Below are positions 7,873 to 17,288 of a DNA stretch of 64,000 bases, in pieces; position 1 is the first letter of the stretch; each line of letters begins with the position of its first letter. The stretch is from Halegenticoccus tardaugens (GTDB lineage Archaea; Halobacteriota; Halobacteria; Halobacteriales; Haloferacaceae): assembly GCF_004116405.1 (NCBI RefSeq), contig NZ_SDIC01000003.1, positions 310,001 to 374,000 of the forward strand, in the 5' to 3' direction. Both the position numbers and the translations under genes were made by a program. The notes below the pieces were generated by a model, which searched no databases, was not told where the DNA came from, and saw only the letters and a list, made by a program, of their open reading frames with translations.

Positions 7873-8220
7873 CTACAGGAACTCGCGAACGTCCGAGTAC
7901 CACATGTCGTGGTGGTCGACCTCGCCGACCCGCTCCGCGATCGCCACCGCGAGGGCGTGCCAGCACGCCTGCTCGGGATCCGTCTGGTCGAGGTTGTACT
8001 CGCTGTCCTTGCAGGTGCACCGCCCCGCCTCGACGACGTACTCGTCGTCGTACCCGACGACGACGGTGAAGTCGCGGTACTGCTTCACCCGCCCTTCCGA
8101 GACGGCCTCGATGGCTCGGACGCCTCTGGAGCCGTGGGCCGAGACGATGGCGTCCACGACGGGGGGCGTGAGCTCCCCGGTCTCCGCGAGCGCCGCGCGC
8201 CAGTTTGCCACCTCGCTCAC
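7873..8220 (-). CDS. SWIM zinc-finger protein
   Basis: A 115-residue protein starting at GTG 8220. It carries a SWIM pattern: C68-T-C70, then 15 residues, then C86-W-H88 (CxC...CxH). The N-terminal half is helical with [18 protein letters not shown] leading into the finger, the usual layout of small haloarchaeal SWIM proteins. SWIM domains bind DNA or protein; the partner here is unknown. It is divergent from trm1 with a 101-bp shared upstream region. Confidence 0.85.
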   Translation of the reverse strand: MSEVANWRAALAETGELTPPVVDAIVSAHGSRGVRAIEAVSEGRVKQYRDFTVVVGYDDEYVVEAGRCTCKDSEYNLDQTDPEQACWHALAVAIAERVGEVDHHDMWYSDVREFL

Positions 8221-8321
8221 AGTCGGTTCTCCCTAGCACCGTCGGCACCAAAACAGGTTCGATCGGAGCGCGACGCCGCCGTACCGGGCGATTTTTCGGC
8301 TTCCACGACCGAGCGATTCGC

Positions 8322-9434
8322 ATGGAGATCCGCGAGGGAGGCGTCGAGGTCGAGGTCCCGTCGGCGCGCGACGGCATGAACGAGGGGGCCGGAGACGGCG
8401 TGTTCTTCAACCCGACGCAGGAGCTGAACCGCGACGTGACCGTCGCGACGCTGCGCGCCTACCGCGAGCGCGAACCGCGCGCCGAGTCGTACCTCGACGC
8501 GACCGCCGCGAGCGGGATCCGGGGCGTCCGCGCCGCCGCCGAGGGGTTCGACGCGACCTGCGCCGACGTCGATCCCGACGCGGTCGAACTGGCCGAGGCG
8601 AACCTCGCGCGAAACGGGTTCGACGGGCGAGCCCTCCTGCGCGACGCGAACGTCCTCATGCACGAGGAGGCGTTCGACGTGGTCGACGTGGACCCGTTCG
8701 GCACGCCGATGCCGTTCGCCGACGCCGCGTTCGCCCGCGCCCGCGACCTCGTCTGCGTCACCGCGACCGACACCGCGCCGCTCTGCGGCGCGCACCTCGC
8801 GAGCGGCGTCCGAAAGTACAGCGCCGTCCCGCGGAACACCGACTACCACCCCGAGATGGGCCTGCGGATCCTCATCTCCGCGCTCGTCAGGACCGCCGCC
8901 CGCCGCGACGTCGCCGCCGTCCCCGTGCTCTCGCACGTGTCGCGGCACTACGTCCGGACGTACCTCGAACTCGACCGCCGGGCGACCGCCGCGGACGCCG
9001 CCATCGAGCGACTCGGTCACCTCCACCACTGCGACGACTGCCTCGCGCGCGAACACGAGTTCGGACTCGTCGCCCACCCGCCCGAGTCGTGCCCCGAGTG
9101 CGACGGCGACCGGGTCCTGACCGCCGGCCCGGTGTGGCTCGGCCCGACGGCCGATCGCGACTTCGCGAGGGCGGTTCGCGAGCGCGTCACGGACGACATG
9201 GGCGAGGCGAAGCGCGCCCGACGGCTCCTCGATACGGTGGCGACCGAATTCGACGCGCCGACGCACTACGACCAGCACCGCCTCTGCAAGGAGTGGGGGC
9301 GGTCGGCATCGGCGATGGACGAGTTCCTCGGGAAGCTCCGCGAGGCGGGCTACGAGGCGACGCGCGCGCACTACCACGGGACCGCGTTCAAGACGGACGC
9401 GACCGTAAGCGAGATCAGGGACGCGACGCGGTAG
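8322..9434 (+). CDS. trm1: tRNA (guanine26-N2)-dimethyltransferase Trm1
   Basis: A 370-residue enzyme that methylates G26 of tRNA twice using S-adenosylmethionine. The N-terminus has [14 protein letters not shown] and [11 protein letters not shown], typical of Trm1. The SAM-binding segment is [15 protein letters not shown] (about 58-72), and the catalytic D-P-F-G-T-P sits in [15 protein letters not shown]-terminal zinc-binding region has two CxxC pairs (about 236-239 and 256-259). The start at ATG 8322 matches the family. It stands alone between the divergent SWIM gene and the YihY gene. Confidence 0.95.
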   Translation: MEIREGGVEVEVPSARDGMNEGAGDGVFFNPTQELNRDVTVATLRAYREREPRAESYLDATAASGIRGVRAAAEGFDATCADVDPDAVELAEANLARNGFDGRALLRDANVLMHEEAFDVVDVDPFGTPMPFADAAFARARDLVCVTATDTAPLCGAHLASGVRKYSAVPRNTDYHPEMGLRILISALVRTAARRDVAAVPVLSHVSRHYVRTYLELDRRATAADAAIERLGHLHHCDDCLAREHEFGLVAHPPESCPECDGDRVLTAGPVWLGPTADRDFARAVRERVTDDMGEAKRARRLLDTVATEFDAPTHYDQHRLCKEWGRSASAMDEFLGKLREAGYEATRAHYHGTAFKTDATVSEIRDATR

Positions 9435-9572
9435 CTCCCCTTGAAACGTCGTCGCGGGTGCTCTGGGACGAGATCCTCCGGCGTTCTCGGCGGGTGACAC
9501 GGCCACGTACCGTCGTATCCGAGAGTTCAGCCCGCCAACGGTTACTTGTAGCTGTTCGCCGAACGGAAACGC

Positions 9573-10835
9573 GTGTCTGCCACAGTTGCCAACCGGTCGG
9601 CCGTCGTGGACACGGCGAAGGCCGTCGTCCGCGAGGTGCAAGAGCGCGAAGTGACGTTTCTGGCGGCGAGCATCTCCTATTACGCCTTCATCTCCCTCAT
9701 CCCCCTCCTGGTGCTGGCGTTCGTCGTCGCCCTGTTCGTCGGCGGCGAATCCCTCCAGCGCGAGATCGCGACCCTCGCCGGTCGGTACCTGCTCCCGGAG
9801 GGCGAGCAACTGGTCCGATCGGCGGTGGACAACCAGACCGGCCAGGGGAGCGTGGGACTCGTCAGCTTCCTCCTGACCACGTGGGGCGCGCTGAAGCTCT
9901 TCCGCGGGGTCGACACCGCGTTCTCGCGGGTGTACGGCTCCGACACGGGCGGAATCGCCGATCAGGTGAAAGACGGCCTCCTCGTCATCACCTCCATCGC
10001 CGTCGGTGTCCTGGGCGTGTTCGTCGTCAGCGCGGCGATCTCCCTCGTCGAGGTTCCGTTCATCGGGGTCGTGAGCTCCCTGCTCCTCCTCGCGACGCTG
10101 ATCGCCGCGTTCTTTCCGCTCTACTACGTCTTCCCCGACGTCGACGTCACGCCGCGCGAGGTCCTTCCGGGGACCGTCTTCACGGCGGTCGGGTGGGCCG
10201 TGCTCGCGGGGCTGTTCGGCGTCTACGCGGACCTCGCCGGCGGCAGCGTCGCCGGCGCGCTCGGCGCGGTGTTGCTCCTTCTGACGTGGTTTTACTTCGG
10301 CGGGACGCTGCTCCTCGTCGGCGCCGTCATCAACGCGGTGTCCGGCGACCGGCTGGCGGACCGGCAGCTACAACAAGGTCCGGGCCGACGTGACAGTCTG
10401 ACGGAGATGAGCGAGGAAAGCGAGGGCGCGACGGAACGGGACCGGGACGTCGAACCGACCGGAGCGCCGGACATCAACGAACTCGAACGTCGAGTCGAGG
10501 AACTGCGCGCCGACTTCGCCGCCTTCGAGACCGACGTGGACGCGCGGACGGTGAAGAAACCGGAGCTCGAATCGGAACTGAAGCGGTACGTCCGCTCGCG
10601 AATGCGACGGGGCAAAGCCCGCGGCTGGGGACCCTACCTGGTCCTCCTCTACGGGACGGTCATGACGCTCGGCGCGTTCTTCTACCTCGACGGCGTCTAC
10701 GCCATCGCCGCCATGATCGTCCTCTTCCTTTCGACGCTCGGGCTGTACGTGCTCTTCGTCCTGGTCGGGCTCGGCCTGAACCTGCTCGACGTCCCCGGCC
10801 GGGCCGTCGACGCGGTCAGGGATCGCCGAAGCTAA
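9573..10835 (+). CDS. YihY/BrkB family membrane protein
   Basis: A 420-residue protein starting at GTG 9573. A short cytoplasmic N-terminus with a conserved QEREVTFLAASISYYAF segment leads into about six transmembrane helices (to about residue 265), the YihY/virulence factor BrkB fold. Beyond it are an acidic linker, a predicted coiled coil (ERRVEELRADFAAFETD) and two more transmembrane helices near 355-410. The C-terminal extension is an archaeal addition to the bacterial family. Despite the older name, the family is not RNase BN, and its transport substrate is unknown. It precedes a PAP2 phosphatase gene by 33 nt on the same strand. Confidence 0.85.
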   Translation: MSATVANRSAVVDTAKAVVREVQEREVTFLAASISYYAFISLIPLLVLAFVVALFVGGESLQREIATLAGRYLLPEGEQLVRSAVDNQTGQGSVGLVSFLLTTWGALKLFRGVDTAFSRVYGSDTGGIADQVKDGLLVITSIAVGVLGVFVVSAAISLVEVPFIGVVSSLLLLATLIAAFFPLYYVFPDVDVTPREVLPGTVFTAVGWAVLAGLFGVYADLAGGSVAGALGAVLLLLTWFYFGGTLLLVGAVINAVSGDRLADRQLQQGPGRRDSLTEMSEESEGATERDRDVEPTGAPDINELERRVEELRADFAAFETDVDARTVKKPELESELKRYVRSRMRRGKARGWGPYLVLLYGTVMTLGAFFYLDGVYAIAAMIVLFLSTLGLYVLFVLVGLGLNLLDVPGRAVDAVRDRRS

Positions 10836-10868
10836 CACCGTCGCGGCCGTGATCGACACCGGAGAACG

Positions 10869-11762
10869 ATGCTTCCGATACTGACGATTCGGACGGTCGG
10901 CGAGCTCGAACACCTCGCGACCCTCTCCGATCCCGTCGTGTTCCTATTCGCCGTCGTCACCCAGCTCGGCGACCCGTGGTTTCTGTTCCTCGCGCTCGCG
11001 GTTCTGTACTGGTTCGGCCCGGACCGACTCGGCGTCCCCCGACGGACGGGCGCGACCCTCATCGCGCTCGGACTCGGCGCGCTCGCGCTGACCGTCGGAC
11101 TCAAGAGCCTCTTCGCCGCCCCCCGCCCCCCCGGCGCGGGCGAGGCGATCCTCCCGCCGTGGCTCCCGATGTCGGTCGGCCCCCTCTACGCGGAGATCGC
11201 GACGGGCGACGGTTTCGGCTTCCCGAGCGGCCACGCGGTCGGCACGACCGTCGTCTACGGCGGCTGTGCGGTCCTCCTGCGCCGGGGGACGCGGGTCGGC
11301 CGCTGGCTCGCCGCCGGTGCGATCGTCGCGCTCGTCGGGCTCTCCCGACTCGTGCTCGGCGTCCACTACGCGCTCGACGTCGTCGTCGGCGTCCTCGTCG
11401 GCGGCGCGTTCCTCGCGCTCGTCGTTTCCGTCGCCGGTCGCCGCCCCGACCGGGCGTTCGCCGTCGCGGCGGCCGTGAGCCTCCTCGCGCTTGCGGCCGC
11501 GGCGTTCGGCGGCCACGCGGGCGAGATGCGGGAGGTGGCGGCGGCGCTCGGCGGCGCCCTCGGCGGACTGGCGCTGTGGCGCTCCCGATCTCACCGCGCT
11601 CGGACCGGTTCGCTCGGCGGACCGGTCGCGATCGTCGGTCTCGCCGCCGTCGGCGGCCTCGCGTTCGCTGCCTACGCTCTCTCCCCGCCGCTGCCGGTGA
11701 CGGTCGGCGCGAACGCGCTCGTCGTCGCCGGCGTCCTCGCGCTGCCGACGCTCACCGCGTAA
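10869..11762 (+). CDS. PAP2-family membrane phosphatase
   Basis: A 297-residue membrane protein with about eight helices. The three phosphatidate phosphatase motifs are present: KSLFAAPRPP (K-x6-RP, about 78-87), FPSGHA (about 118-123), and SRLVLGVHYALDV (S-R-x5-H-x3-D, about 158-170). Such enzymes dephosphorylate lipid phosphates or prenyl diphosphates at the membrane. In archaea, recycling of polyprenyl diphosphate or archaetidyl phosphates is plausible, but the substrate is not shown. The gene lies 33 nt after the YihY gene, likely co-transcribed. Confidence 0.88.
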   Translation: MLPILTIRTVGELEHLATLSDPVVFLFAVVTQLGDPWFLFLALAVLYWFGPDRLGVPRRTGATLIALGLGALALTVGLKSLFAAPRPPGAGEAILPPWLPMSVGPLYAEIATGDGFGFPSGHAVGTTVVYGGCAVLLRRGTRVGRWLAAGAIVALVGLSRLVLGVHYALDVVVGVLVGGAFLALVVSVAGRRPDRAFAVAAAVSLLALAAAAFGGHAGEMREVAAALGGALGGLALWRSRSHRARTGSLGGPVAIVGLAAVGGLAFAAYALSPPLPVTVGANALVVAGVLALPTLTA

Positions 11763-11771
11763 AAAAAAACG
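11761..11771 (-). terminator. Oligo-T run downstream of glnA
   Basis: Nine consecutive A residues on the plus strand read as a T run on the minus strand, about 30 nt after the glnA stop codon. Archaeal RNA polymerase terminates at such runs. It also touches the stop codon of the convergent PAP2 gene. Confidence 0.55.
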
Positions 11772-11798
11772 GAAAACGCATTCGGCGGCCCGACCGGC

Positions 11799-13172
11799 TC
11801 AGAACGTTTCGAGGTAGCGGTCGAGTTCCCACTCGGAGACCGAGACGCGGTAGTCGTCGAACTCCTGCGTCTTCGCCTCGACGAACTTCTCGTAGATGTG
11901 CCCGCCGAGCGCGCTCTGGACGGTCTCGTCCGACTGCAGGGCGGCGAGCGCCTCGCCGAGGTTGGCCGGCAGCGTGTCGATGCCGTACTCCTCGCGCTTC
12001 GACTCGTCGAACTCGTAGATGTTCTCGCGGACCGGTTCGGGCGCTTCGAGCCCCTGCTCGATGCCATCGAGACCCGCGTGGATCATCGACGCGAGCGCCA
12101 GGTAGGGGTTACAGGACGGATCCGGCGAGCGGAGTTCGACGCGCGAGGCGGCCGGGACGCGGGCGGCCGGCTTGCGGATGAGCGCCGAGCGGTTGCGGTC
12201 GGACCAGGCGACGTAGACGGGCGCTTCGTAGCCCGGCACCAGGCGCTTGTAGCTGTTCACGGTCGGGTTGCAGACGGCCGTGATGGCCGGCGCGTGTTCG
12301 AGGATGCCGGCGAGGAACTGTTTCGCCGTCTCCGAGAGGTTGAACTCGTCGCCCTCGTCGTGGAAGGCGTTCTCGCCGCTCTCGGTGAAGAGCGACAGGT
12401 GGGTGTGCATGCCGGACCCGTTGATGCGCGCGATGGGTTTGGGCATGAAGGTCGCGTGGAGGCCGTGCTCCGCGGCGATGGCGCGAACGACCGTCCGGAA
12501 GGTCGCGACGTTGTCGGCCGTCGAGAGCGCGTCGTCGTACTCGAAGTTGATCTCGTGTTGACCTTCGGCGACCTCGTGGTGGCTGGCCTCGATCTCGAAG
12601 CCCATGCTCTCGAGGCCGTAGATGATGTCGCGGCGGACGTCCGACGCGAGGTCCTTCGGCGCGAGGTCGAAGTAGCCGCCGGCGTCGTTCGTCTTCGTCG
12701 TCGCGCGCCCCTCCTCGTCCTCCTCGAACAGGAAGAACTCCGGCTCCGGCGCGGCGTTGACCCTGTACCCCATCTCCTCGGCGCGGGCGAGCGCCTGCTT
12801 GAGGGCGTAGCGCGGATCGCCCTCGAACGGTTCGCCGGTCGAGGTGTCGATGACGTCGCAGATGAGGCGGGCCGACGCGCCGCCCTCGCGCTTTCGCCAC
12901 GGGAGAACCGCGAACGTCTCGGGGTCGGGCTTGAGCCGCATGTCGGACTCCTGGATCCGGACGAAGCCCTCGATGCTGGAGCCGTCGAAGTAGATCCCCT
13001 CGGTGAACGCTTTCTTTGCCTGACTGGCCGGGACGGCAACGTTCTTCACCGTTCCGAGAATGTCGGTGAACTGGAGGCGGAGGAAGTCGACGTCCTCGCG
13101 TTCGATCTCGTCGATGACCGCCTGCGCCTCGCTGCTCAACCCGCCGTCAGTTGCTATGTTTTCGTCCGTCAT
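11799..13172 (-). CDS. glnA: Glutamine synthetase, type I
   Basis: A 457-residue enzyme that makes glutamine from glutamate, ammonia and ATP. It shows the type I landmarks: FDGSSIEGF near residue 65, FFLFEEDE (metal ligands), [15 protein letters not shown] near 200, the ATP-site stretch [13 protein letters not shown], and RSALIRKPA. It has no clear adenylylation-loop tyrosine by eye, as in archaeal GSI-alpha enzymes. It is divergent from an Lrp-type regulator gene, the usual haloarchaeal pairing. The TATA box (13202-13210 on the minus strand) lies inside an inverted repeat, suggesting regulated transcription. Confidence 0.96.
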   Translation of the reverse strand: MTDENIATDGGLSSEAQAVIDEIEREDVDFLRLQFTDILGTVKNVAVPASQAKKAFTEGIYFDGSSIEGFVRIQESDMRLKPDPETFAVLPWRKREGGASARLICDVIDTSTGEPFEGDPRYALKQALARAEEMGYRVNAAPEPEFFLFEEDEEGRATTKTNDAGGYFDLAPKDLASDVRRDIIYGLESMGFEIEASHHEVAEGQHEINFEYDDALSTADNVATFRTVVRAIAAEHGLHATFMPKPIARINGSGMHTHLSLFTESGENAFHDEGDEFNLSETAKQFLAGILEHAPAITAVCNPTVNSYKRLVPGYEAPVYVAWSDRNRSALIRKPAARVPAASRVELRSPDPSCNPYLALASMIHAGLDGIEQGLEAPEPVRENIYEFDESKREEYGIDTLPANLGEALAALQSDETVQSALGGHIYEKFVEAKTQEFDDYRVSVSEWELDRYLETF

Positions 13173-13198
13173 CTTCTGAACAGACTATGCAAATACAG

Positions 13199-13223
13199 CC
13201 AGTATAAAGATTTTATCGACTGG
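13199..13223. promoter_or_regulatory. glnA TATA box bracketed by an inverted repeat
   Basis: CCAGT (13199-13203) and ACTGG (13219-13223) flank an AT-rich core, ATAAAGATTTTAT, itself nearly symmetric. The minus-strand TATA of glnA lies within the repeat, 30 nt from the start codon at 13172. A repressor bound here would block TBP. The adjacent Lrp protein is a candidate, by position only. Confidence 0.5.
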
Positions 13224-13297
13224 TGCAAACTCGTCCGCCCCTCCCGAGAATTGGATATTCGTAAAATTCTAATCCCCCCAGTGAGTGGTCGAGTGTA

Positions 13298-13756
13298 ATG
13301 ACGTACGAAAACCTCGACGCAAAGCTGATCAATGCGCTGTTGGGCGACGGACGCGCGAGCCTGCGGAGCCTCGGCGAGAAGCTCGACGTGTCGGTGACGA
13401 CCGTCTCGAACCACCTCCGCGACCTCGAAGACGAGGGCGTCATCGAGGGGTACACCCCGCGCGTGAACTACGACGCGCTCGGCTACGACGTGACGGCGGT
13501 CATCCAGCTCAAGGTCGAAGGGAGCAAGCTCCCCGACATCACGGAGCGCCTGCAGGACGAAAAGCAGATGATCAGCGTCTACGAGGTGACCGGCGACTAC
13601 GACGTGATCGCCATCGGGAAGTTCCAGGACACCGACGGCATGAATCGCCAGATCAAGGCGCTGCTCACGGACGCGGACATCCGCGAGTCCAACACCAGCG
13701 TCGTGCTCAACGCCGTCGTCGAGAACGAGCAGTTCGAACTCGACGTCGACGAGTGA
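13298..13756 (+). CDS. lrp: Lrp/AsnC family transcriptional regulator
   Basis: A 152-residue protein of normal family length. The N-terminal winged helix (about 5-55) contains [20 protein letters not shown] as recognition region and [15 protein letters not shown] as wing. The C-terminal RAM/AsnC ligand-binding domain (about 65-145) has [16 protein letters not shown]. It is divergent from glnA over 125 bp, which in haloarchaea points to control of glnA by amino-acid or nitrogen status; that link is inferred from context. A TATA-like GTAAAATT at 13261-13268 precedes the ATG by about 30 nt. Confidence 0.92.
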   Translation: MTYENLDAKLINALLGDGRASLRSLGEKLDVSVTTVSNHLRDLEDEGVIEGYTPRVNYDALGYDVTAVIQLKVEGSKLPDITERLQDEKQMISVYEVTGDYDVIAIGKFQDTDGMNRQIKALLTDADIRESNTSVVLNAVVENEQFELDVDE

Positions 13757-13842
13757 CGCGCGGGCGAATCCGTCGCGACCGGGTTCGAAACGGCGACCCG
13801 ATCACCGGTCCGTCGCCGAAACGCGTCCCCGACGACGCGCGG

Positions 13843-14136
13843 TCAGGGCAGGTCGGCGACGATCGATTCGAACTCGTCTTCGGTGAACGCCTTCAGCGTC
13901 TCCGTCGTCACGTTCCCCAGACGTCCGAGCCCGAGTAGCACCTTCGCGGCCGTCTCGTCGTCCGGAAACTCCAGGACCGCCACGAGATCGTACGCGCCCA
14001 TGGTGAGATAAAAGTCCGCGATCTCGCCGCCCCGCTCCTCGACGACTTCCCTGAAGCTGTCGAGGCGGTTCGGGCTTTCCTCGACGTTCTCGATGCCCCG
14101 TTGCGTGTATTCGAACAGCGTGATGTACTTTGACAT
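13843..14136 (-). CDS. GYD domain protein
   Basis: A 97-residue protein starting MSKYITLFEYTQRGIENV with FYLTMGAYDLVAVLEFPDD in the middle. That segment is a variant of the GYD motif (GAYD here) of the dimeric alpha-beta barrel family. Function is unknown in the family. An alternative ATG at 14193 would add 19 residues and is better spaced from a TATA-like CTTATTCG at about 14222-14230. I kept 14136 because it matches the family start, leaving a leader of roughly 60 nt. Confidence 0.85.
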   Translation of the reverse strand: MSKYITLFEYTQRGIENVEESPNRLDSFREVVEERGGEIADFYLTMGAYDLVAVLEFPDDETAAKVLLGLGRLGNVTTETLKAFTEDEFESIVADLP

Positions 14137-14342
14137 TGGTTCCCCCTTCGCCCCGAGTGCCCCGGCCAGAACTCTCCGCTCCACGGACGCCATCGAGGCA
14201 CGTTACTAATTGGCACGATCGAATAAGTTCCTGTCGGCTCGTCGGGGGGACTCGGGTCGGAACCGACCCGCGGAATCGCGGCGAATCCGCGCCGAAAAAC
14301 GCCGCCTGCCGGCCGCACCGCCGGACATTTCTGCCCGAAGCC

Positions 14343-15425
14343 CTACTCGAAGCCGTCTTCGAAGACGAACGTCCCGTTGCGCTGGACCACCTCGCCGTCG
14401 ACTTCGATCGTCGACTCCTCGCTCATGTCGACGATCATGTCGACGTGCTCTGCGCTCTCGTTCACCTCGTTTTCCTCGCCGACGGTGTCGGCGTAGGCGC
14501 TGCCGACGGCCATGTGGACCGTGTCGCCCATCTTCTCGTCGAACAGCATGTTGTACGTGAACCGGTCGATGTCGCGGTTCATCCCGATGCCGAGTTCGCC
14601 GAGGTATCGCGAGCCCTCGTCGGTGTCGAGGATGCTCGCGAGCAGGTCCTCGTTTCGTTCGGCGCTGTGGGAGACGACCTTTCCCTCCTCGAAGCGGAGG
14701 CGCACGCCCTCGATCTCGCGGCCGTAGCGGTACAGCGGCAGGTCGAAGTGGACCTCGCCCTCGACGCTCTCCTTTACGGGCGCGGTGAACACCTCGCCGC
14801 CCGGGAGGTTGTTCTCCCCGTAGTCGTTGATCGTCTCGTTGCCCGCGACCGAGAGCGTCAGGTCGGTCCCCCCGCCGCTCGTGATGTGGACCTCGTCCGC
14901 GCCGTCCATCACGTCGACCATCTGCGCCTGGAAGTCCCGCTGTTCGTCCCAGTCCTTGTTGACGGCGTCCCAGACGAAGTTCTCGTACGCCTCGGTGCTC
15001 ATCCCCGCGAGCTGGGCGTGGCCGCTGGTCGGAAACTGCGTGAGACACCAGCGCTTCGAGAGCCGCTCGTGCAGGAGGGGCTTGTCCGCCCGCCGGAACG
15101 CGGCGGTCGTCTCCGGCGGCACGTCGCTCTTTTCGGTGACGTTCGCCCCGCCGCGCGCGACGATGTACACGTCCATCTCCTCGTAGAGCGCGAGCTTGTG
15201 GCTCGGCGTCTCGAACCCGTCGGCGGCGAGGTAGTACGCCCGGTCGGCGCGCTCGGAGTTGCAGAGGTAGACCGGATTCGCGCCGCGGTCGCCCGCGAGC
15301 TCGTGGAGCGCGACGGCCAGATCCTCGGCCTCGCTGGGCATGCTGATAACGACGTTGTCGCCCGGCTGGACGTCGGTCGAGTGGTCGGCGATGACCTGTG
15401 CGTGTTCCCGGATGCGCGGGTCCAT
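14343..15425 (-). CDS. Aminopeptidase (M29-like thermophilic type)
   Basis: A 360-residue protein with the M29/AmpS-like plan: an N-terminal domain that handles nucleotide-like geometry (MDPRIREHAQVIADHSTDVQ) and a C-terminal metal domain containing FDLPLYRYGREIEG, LGELGIGMNRDI, FDEKMGDTVHMAVGSAY and a final HVDMIVDM. The E, E, H and D residues in these segments correspond to the two-metal site. It would release N-terminal amino acids from peptides in the cytoplasm. The start MDPRIREHA at ATG 15425 is chosen over the upstream basic extension. It is divergent from the threonine aldolase gene. Confidence 0.9.
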   Translation of the reverse strand: MDPRIREHAQVIADHSTDVQPGDNVVISMPSEAEDLAVALHELAGDRGANPVYLCNSERADRAYYLAADGFETPSHKLALYEEMDVYIVARGGANVTEKSDVPPETTAAFRRADKPLLHERLSKRWCLTQFPTSGHAQLAGMSTEAYENFVWDAVNKDWDEQRDFQAQMVDVMDGADEVHITSGGGTDLTLSVAGNETINDYGENNLPGGEVFTAPVKESVEGEVHFDLPLYRYGREIEGVRLRFEEGKVVSHSAERNEDLLASILDTDEGSRYLGELGIGMNRDIDRFTYNMLFDEKMGDTVHMAVGSAYADTVGEENEVNESAEHVDMIVDMSEESTIEVDGEVVQRNGTFVFEDGFE

Positions 15426-15530
15426 ACCCGGCCTTTCGACGGGGGGAGAATACCGCTTTCGGAGTCGGTTTCCGCACGCCCGTACTCGCAGACCGTCGGC
15501 TATTTCGCGCGCCGCACGACCGACCACCGA

Positions 15531-15538
15531 CTATATGG
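15531..15538 (+). promoter_or_regulatory. TATA box of the threonine aldolase gene
   Basis: CTATATGG lies 24-31 nt upstream of ATG 15562, matching leaderless spacing. Confidence 0.5.
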
Positions 15539-15561
15539 GCGTCCACGGGCATCGGTTTCCT

Positions 15562-16587
15562 ATGATCGACCTCCGTAGCGACACCGTCACGCGGCCGAGC
15601 GACGCGATGCGCGAGGCCGCGCGCGACGCCGACGTCGGCGACGACGTGTACGGCGAGGATCCGACCGTCAACGAACTCGAAGCGCGCGCGGCGGAGAAGG
15701 TGGGCAAGGAAGCCGCGCTCTACGTCCCCTCGGGAACGATGGGCAACCAGATCGCCGCGCGGGTTCACACCGACTGCGGTCAGGAGATCCTCGTCGACGA
15801 GGAGGCGCACGTCGTGAAGTGGGAACTGGGCGGCCTCGCGCAGCTCTCGGGGTTACAGGTCCGCACCGTCGACTGCGGCGCGCGCGCGGTCCCGACGCCC
15901 GAGCAGGTCCGCGCCGGCGTCGTCGCGGAGGACCTCCACCGCCCCGGCACGGGCCTCCTCGAACTCGAAAACACGCACAACAGCCGCGGCGGCGTGGCGA
16001 TTCCGACCGAGCGGATCGACGCCGCGGCCGACGCGGCGCACGCGCTCGGCGTCCCGGTCCACCTCGACGGCGCGCGACTGTTCAACGCCTGCGTCGCCCT
16101 CGGCGAGGATCCGACGCGGGCGGTCGAGAACGTCGACTCGGTCATGTTCTGCCTCTCGAAGGGGCTCGGCGCGCCAGTCGGCTCCGTGCTCGCCGGGTCG
16201 GAGGAGTTCGTCTCGCGCGCGCGGCGGGTCCGCAAGCTGTTCGGCGGCGGGATGCGACAGGCGGGGATCGTCGCCGCCCCCGGCCTCCTCGCGCTCTCGA
16301 ACGTCGACCGCCTCGCGGAGGATCACGAGAACGCCCGCGCGCTCGCCGCCGGGCTGAACGAGATTCCGGGCCTCTCCGCCCCCGAGCCGGACACGAACAT
16401 CGTCGTCGTCGACTCCTCGGCCGCGGGAATGACCGCGGCGGAGTTGGTCGCCGCCTGCGAGGAGCGACGGGTGGGCTGCGGCGCGTTCGGCGAGTACGTC
16501 ACGCGCTTTTGTACCAACTGGGACGTGACCCGCGAGGACGTGGACGAGGCCCTCGATCGGATCGAGGCGGCGGTCGGCGTGGTCTGA
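15562..16587 (+). CDS. Low-specificity threonine aldolase
   Basis: A 341-residue fold-type I PLP enzyme. It starts [16 protein letters not shown], a hallmark of L-threonine aldolases, and has [14 protein letters not shown] and [10 protein letters not shown]. The PLP lysine sits in [14 protein letters not shown] (about residue 199). It cleaves L-threonine or allo-threonine to glycine and acetaldehyde. Length and motif order are complete. It is convergent with tspO on the other strand. Confidence 0.93.
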   Translation: MIDLRSDTVTRPSDAMREAARDADVGDDVYGEDPTVNELEARAAEKVGKEAALYVPSGTMGNQIAARVHTDCGQEILVDEEAHVVKWELGGLAQLSGLQVRTVDCGARAVPTPEQVRAGVVAEDLHRPGTGLLELENTHNSRGGVAIPTERIDAAADAAHALGVPVHLDGARLFNACVALGEDPTRAVENVDSVMFCLSKGLGAPVGSVLAGSEEFVSRARRVRKLFGGGMRQAGIVAAPGLLALSNVDRLAEDHENARALAAGLNEIPGLSAPEPDTNIVVVDSSAAGMTAAELVAACEERRVGCGAFGEYVTRFCTNWDVTREDVDEALDRIEAAVGVV

Positions 16588-16608
16588 CGAGGATCGGCCG
16601 TCACCGAA

Positions 16609-17112
16609 TCAGCCGTTCAGCCGCCAGAGCTCGTAGTTCAGCACCGCGGCGAAGCCGACCCAGAGCAGGTACGGGACGAGGAGCGCCGCCGCCCGGCGGT
16701 CGACGCGGGCGAAGGCGGCGAGCGTCGCGATGACGGCGACGAAGAGGGCGGCGATGATCGCGAGGCCGAGCGGCGGGTTCTGCAGGGTGAAGAACGCCGG
16801 CGTCCACGCGAGGTTGACCAGGAACTGGACGACGAACGCGGCGAGCGCCGCTCGGACGTCCGGGCGCGACGTTCCGCGTCGCCAGACGAGCCACAGCGCG
16901 ATCCCCTGCAGCGTGAAAAGGAGCGTCCAGACGATTCCGAACGTCGCCGCCGGCGGGTAAAACCACGGTTTCTCCAGCGCCGCGAACCAGGCGCTGTTCG
17001 GACCGCCGAGGAGCGCCGGGCTCGCGCCGACGGCGTTGACGATCGCGACGAACGCGAGGGCGGCGAGCAGTTCGCGCCCCCCTACGGCGGGGACGCGGCG
17101 AGTCGTTTCCAT
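16609..17112 (-). CDS. tspO: TspO/MBR family membrane protein
   Basis: A 167-residue protein with five hydrophobic helices, the TspO/peripheral benzodiazepine receptor fold. Typical segments are LEKPWFYPPAATFGIVWTLL near helix 1-2, VQFLVNLAWTPAFF in the middle, and LLVPYLLWVGFAAVLNYELW at the C-terminus. TspO proteins bind tetrapyrroles or carotenoid-related ligands; the physiological role in haloarchaea is unsettled. It is divergent from alaS across 176 bp. Confidence 0.92.
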   Translation of the reverse strand: METTRRVPAVGGRELLAALAFVAIVNAVGASPALLGGPNSAWFAALEKPWFYPPAATFGIVWTLLFTLQGIALWLVWRRGTSRPDVRAALAAFVVQFLVNLAWTPAFFTLQNPPLGLAIIAALFVAVIATLAAFARVDRRAAALLVPYLLWVGFAAVLNYELWRLNG

Positions 17113-17288
17113 GCGCTCTCTGACGGGTGGAATCGCCGTGAGGGTTTCGGCGCGGGCCGGCGCGGGTCGCTTCGCCGCGCTCCGCCGCGCTCGAATCGGC
17201 CGACTGTGCGTCCGTCGAAGCCGTAGAGAAGGGCCGGAACGGGTCCTTGCGGAACTGTTTTACCCCGTCGTCGGCCACATGAAAGACA

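Noticed and set aside
14254-14269. GGGTCGG-AA-CCGACCC inverted repeat in a 206-bp gap
   Set aside because: It lies in a run of several overlapping G/C repeats, more like GC-rich noise than a defined operator.
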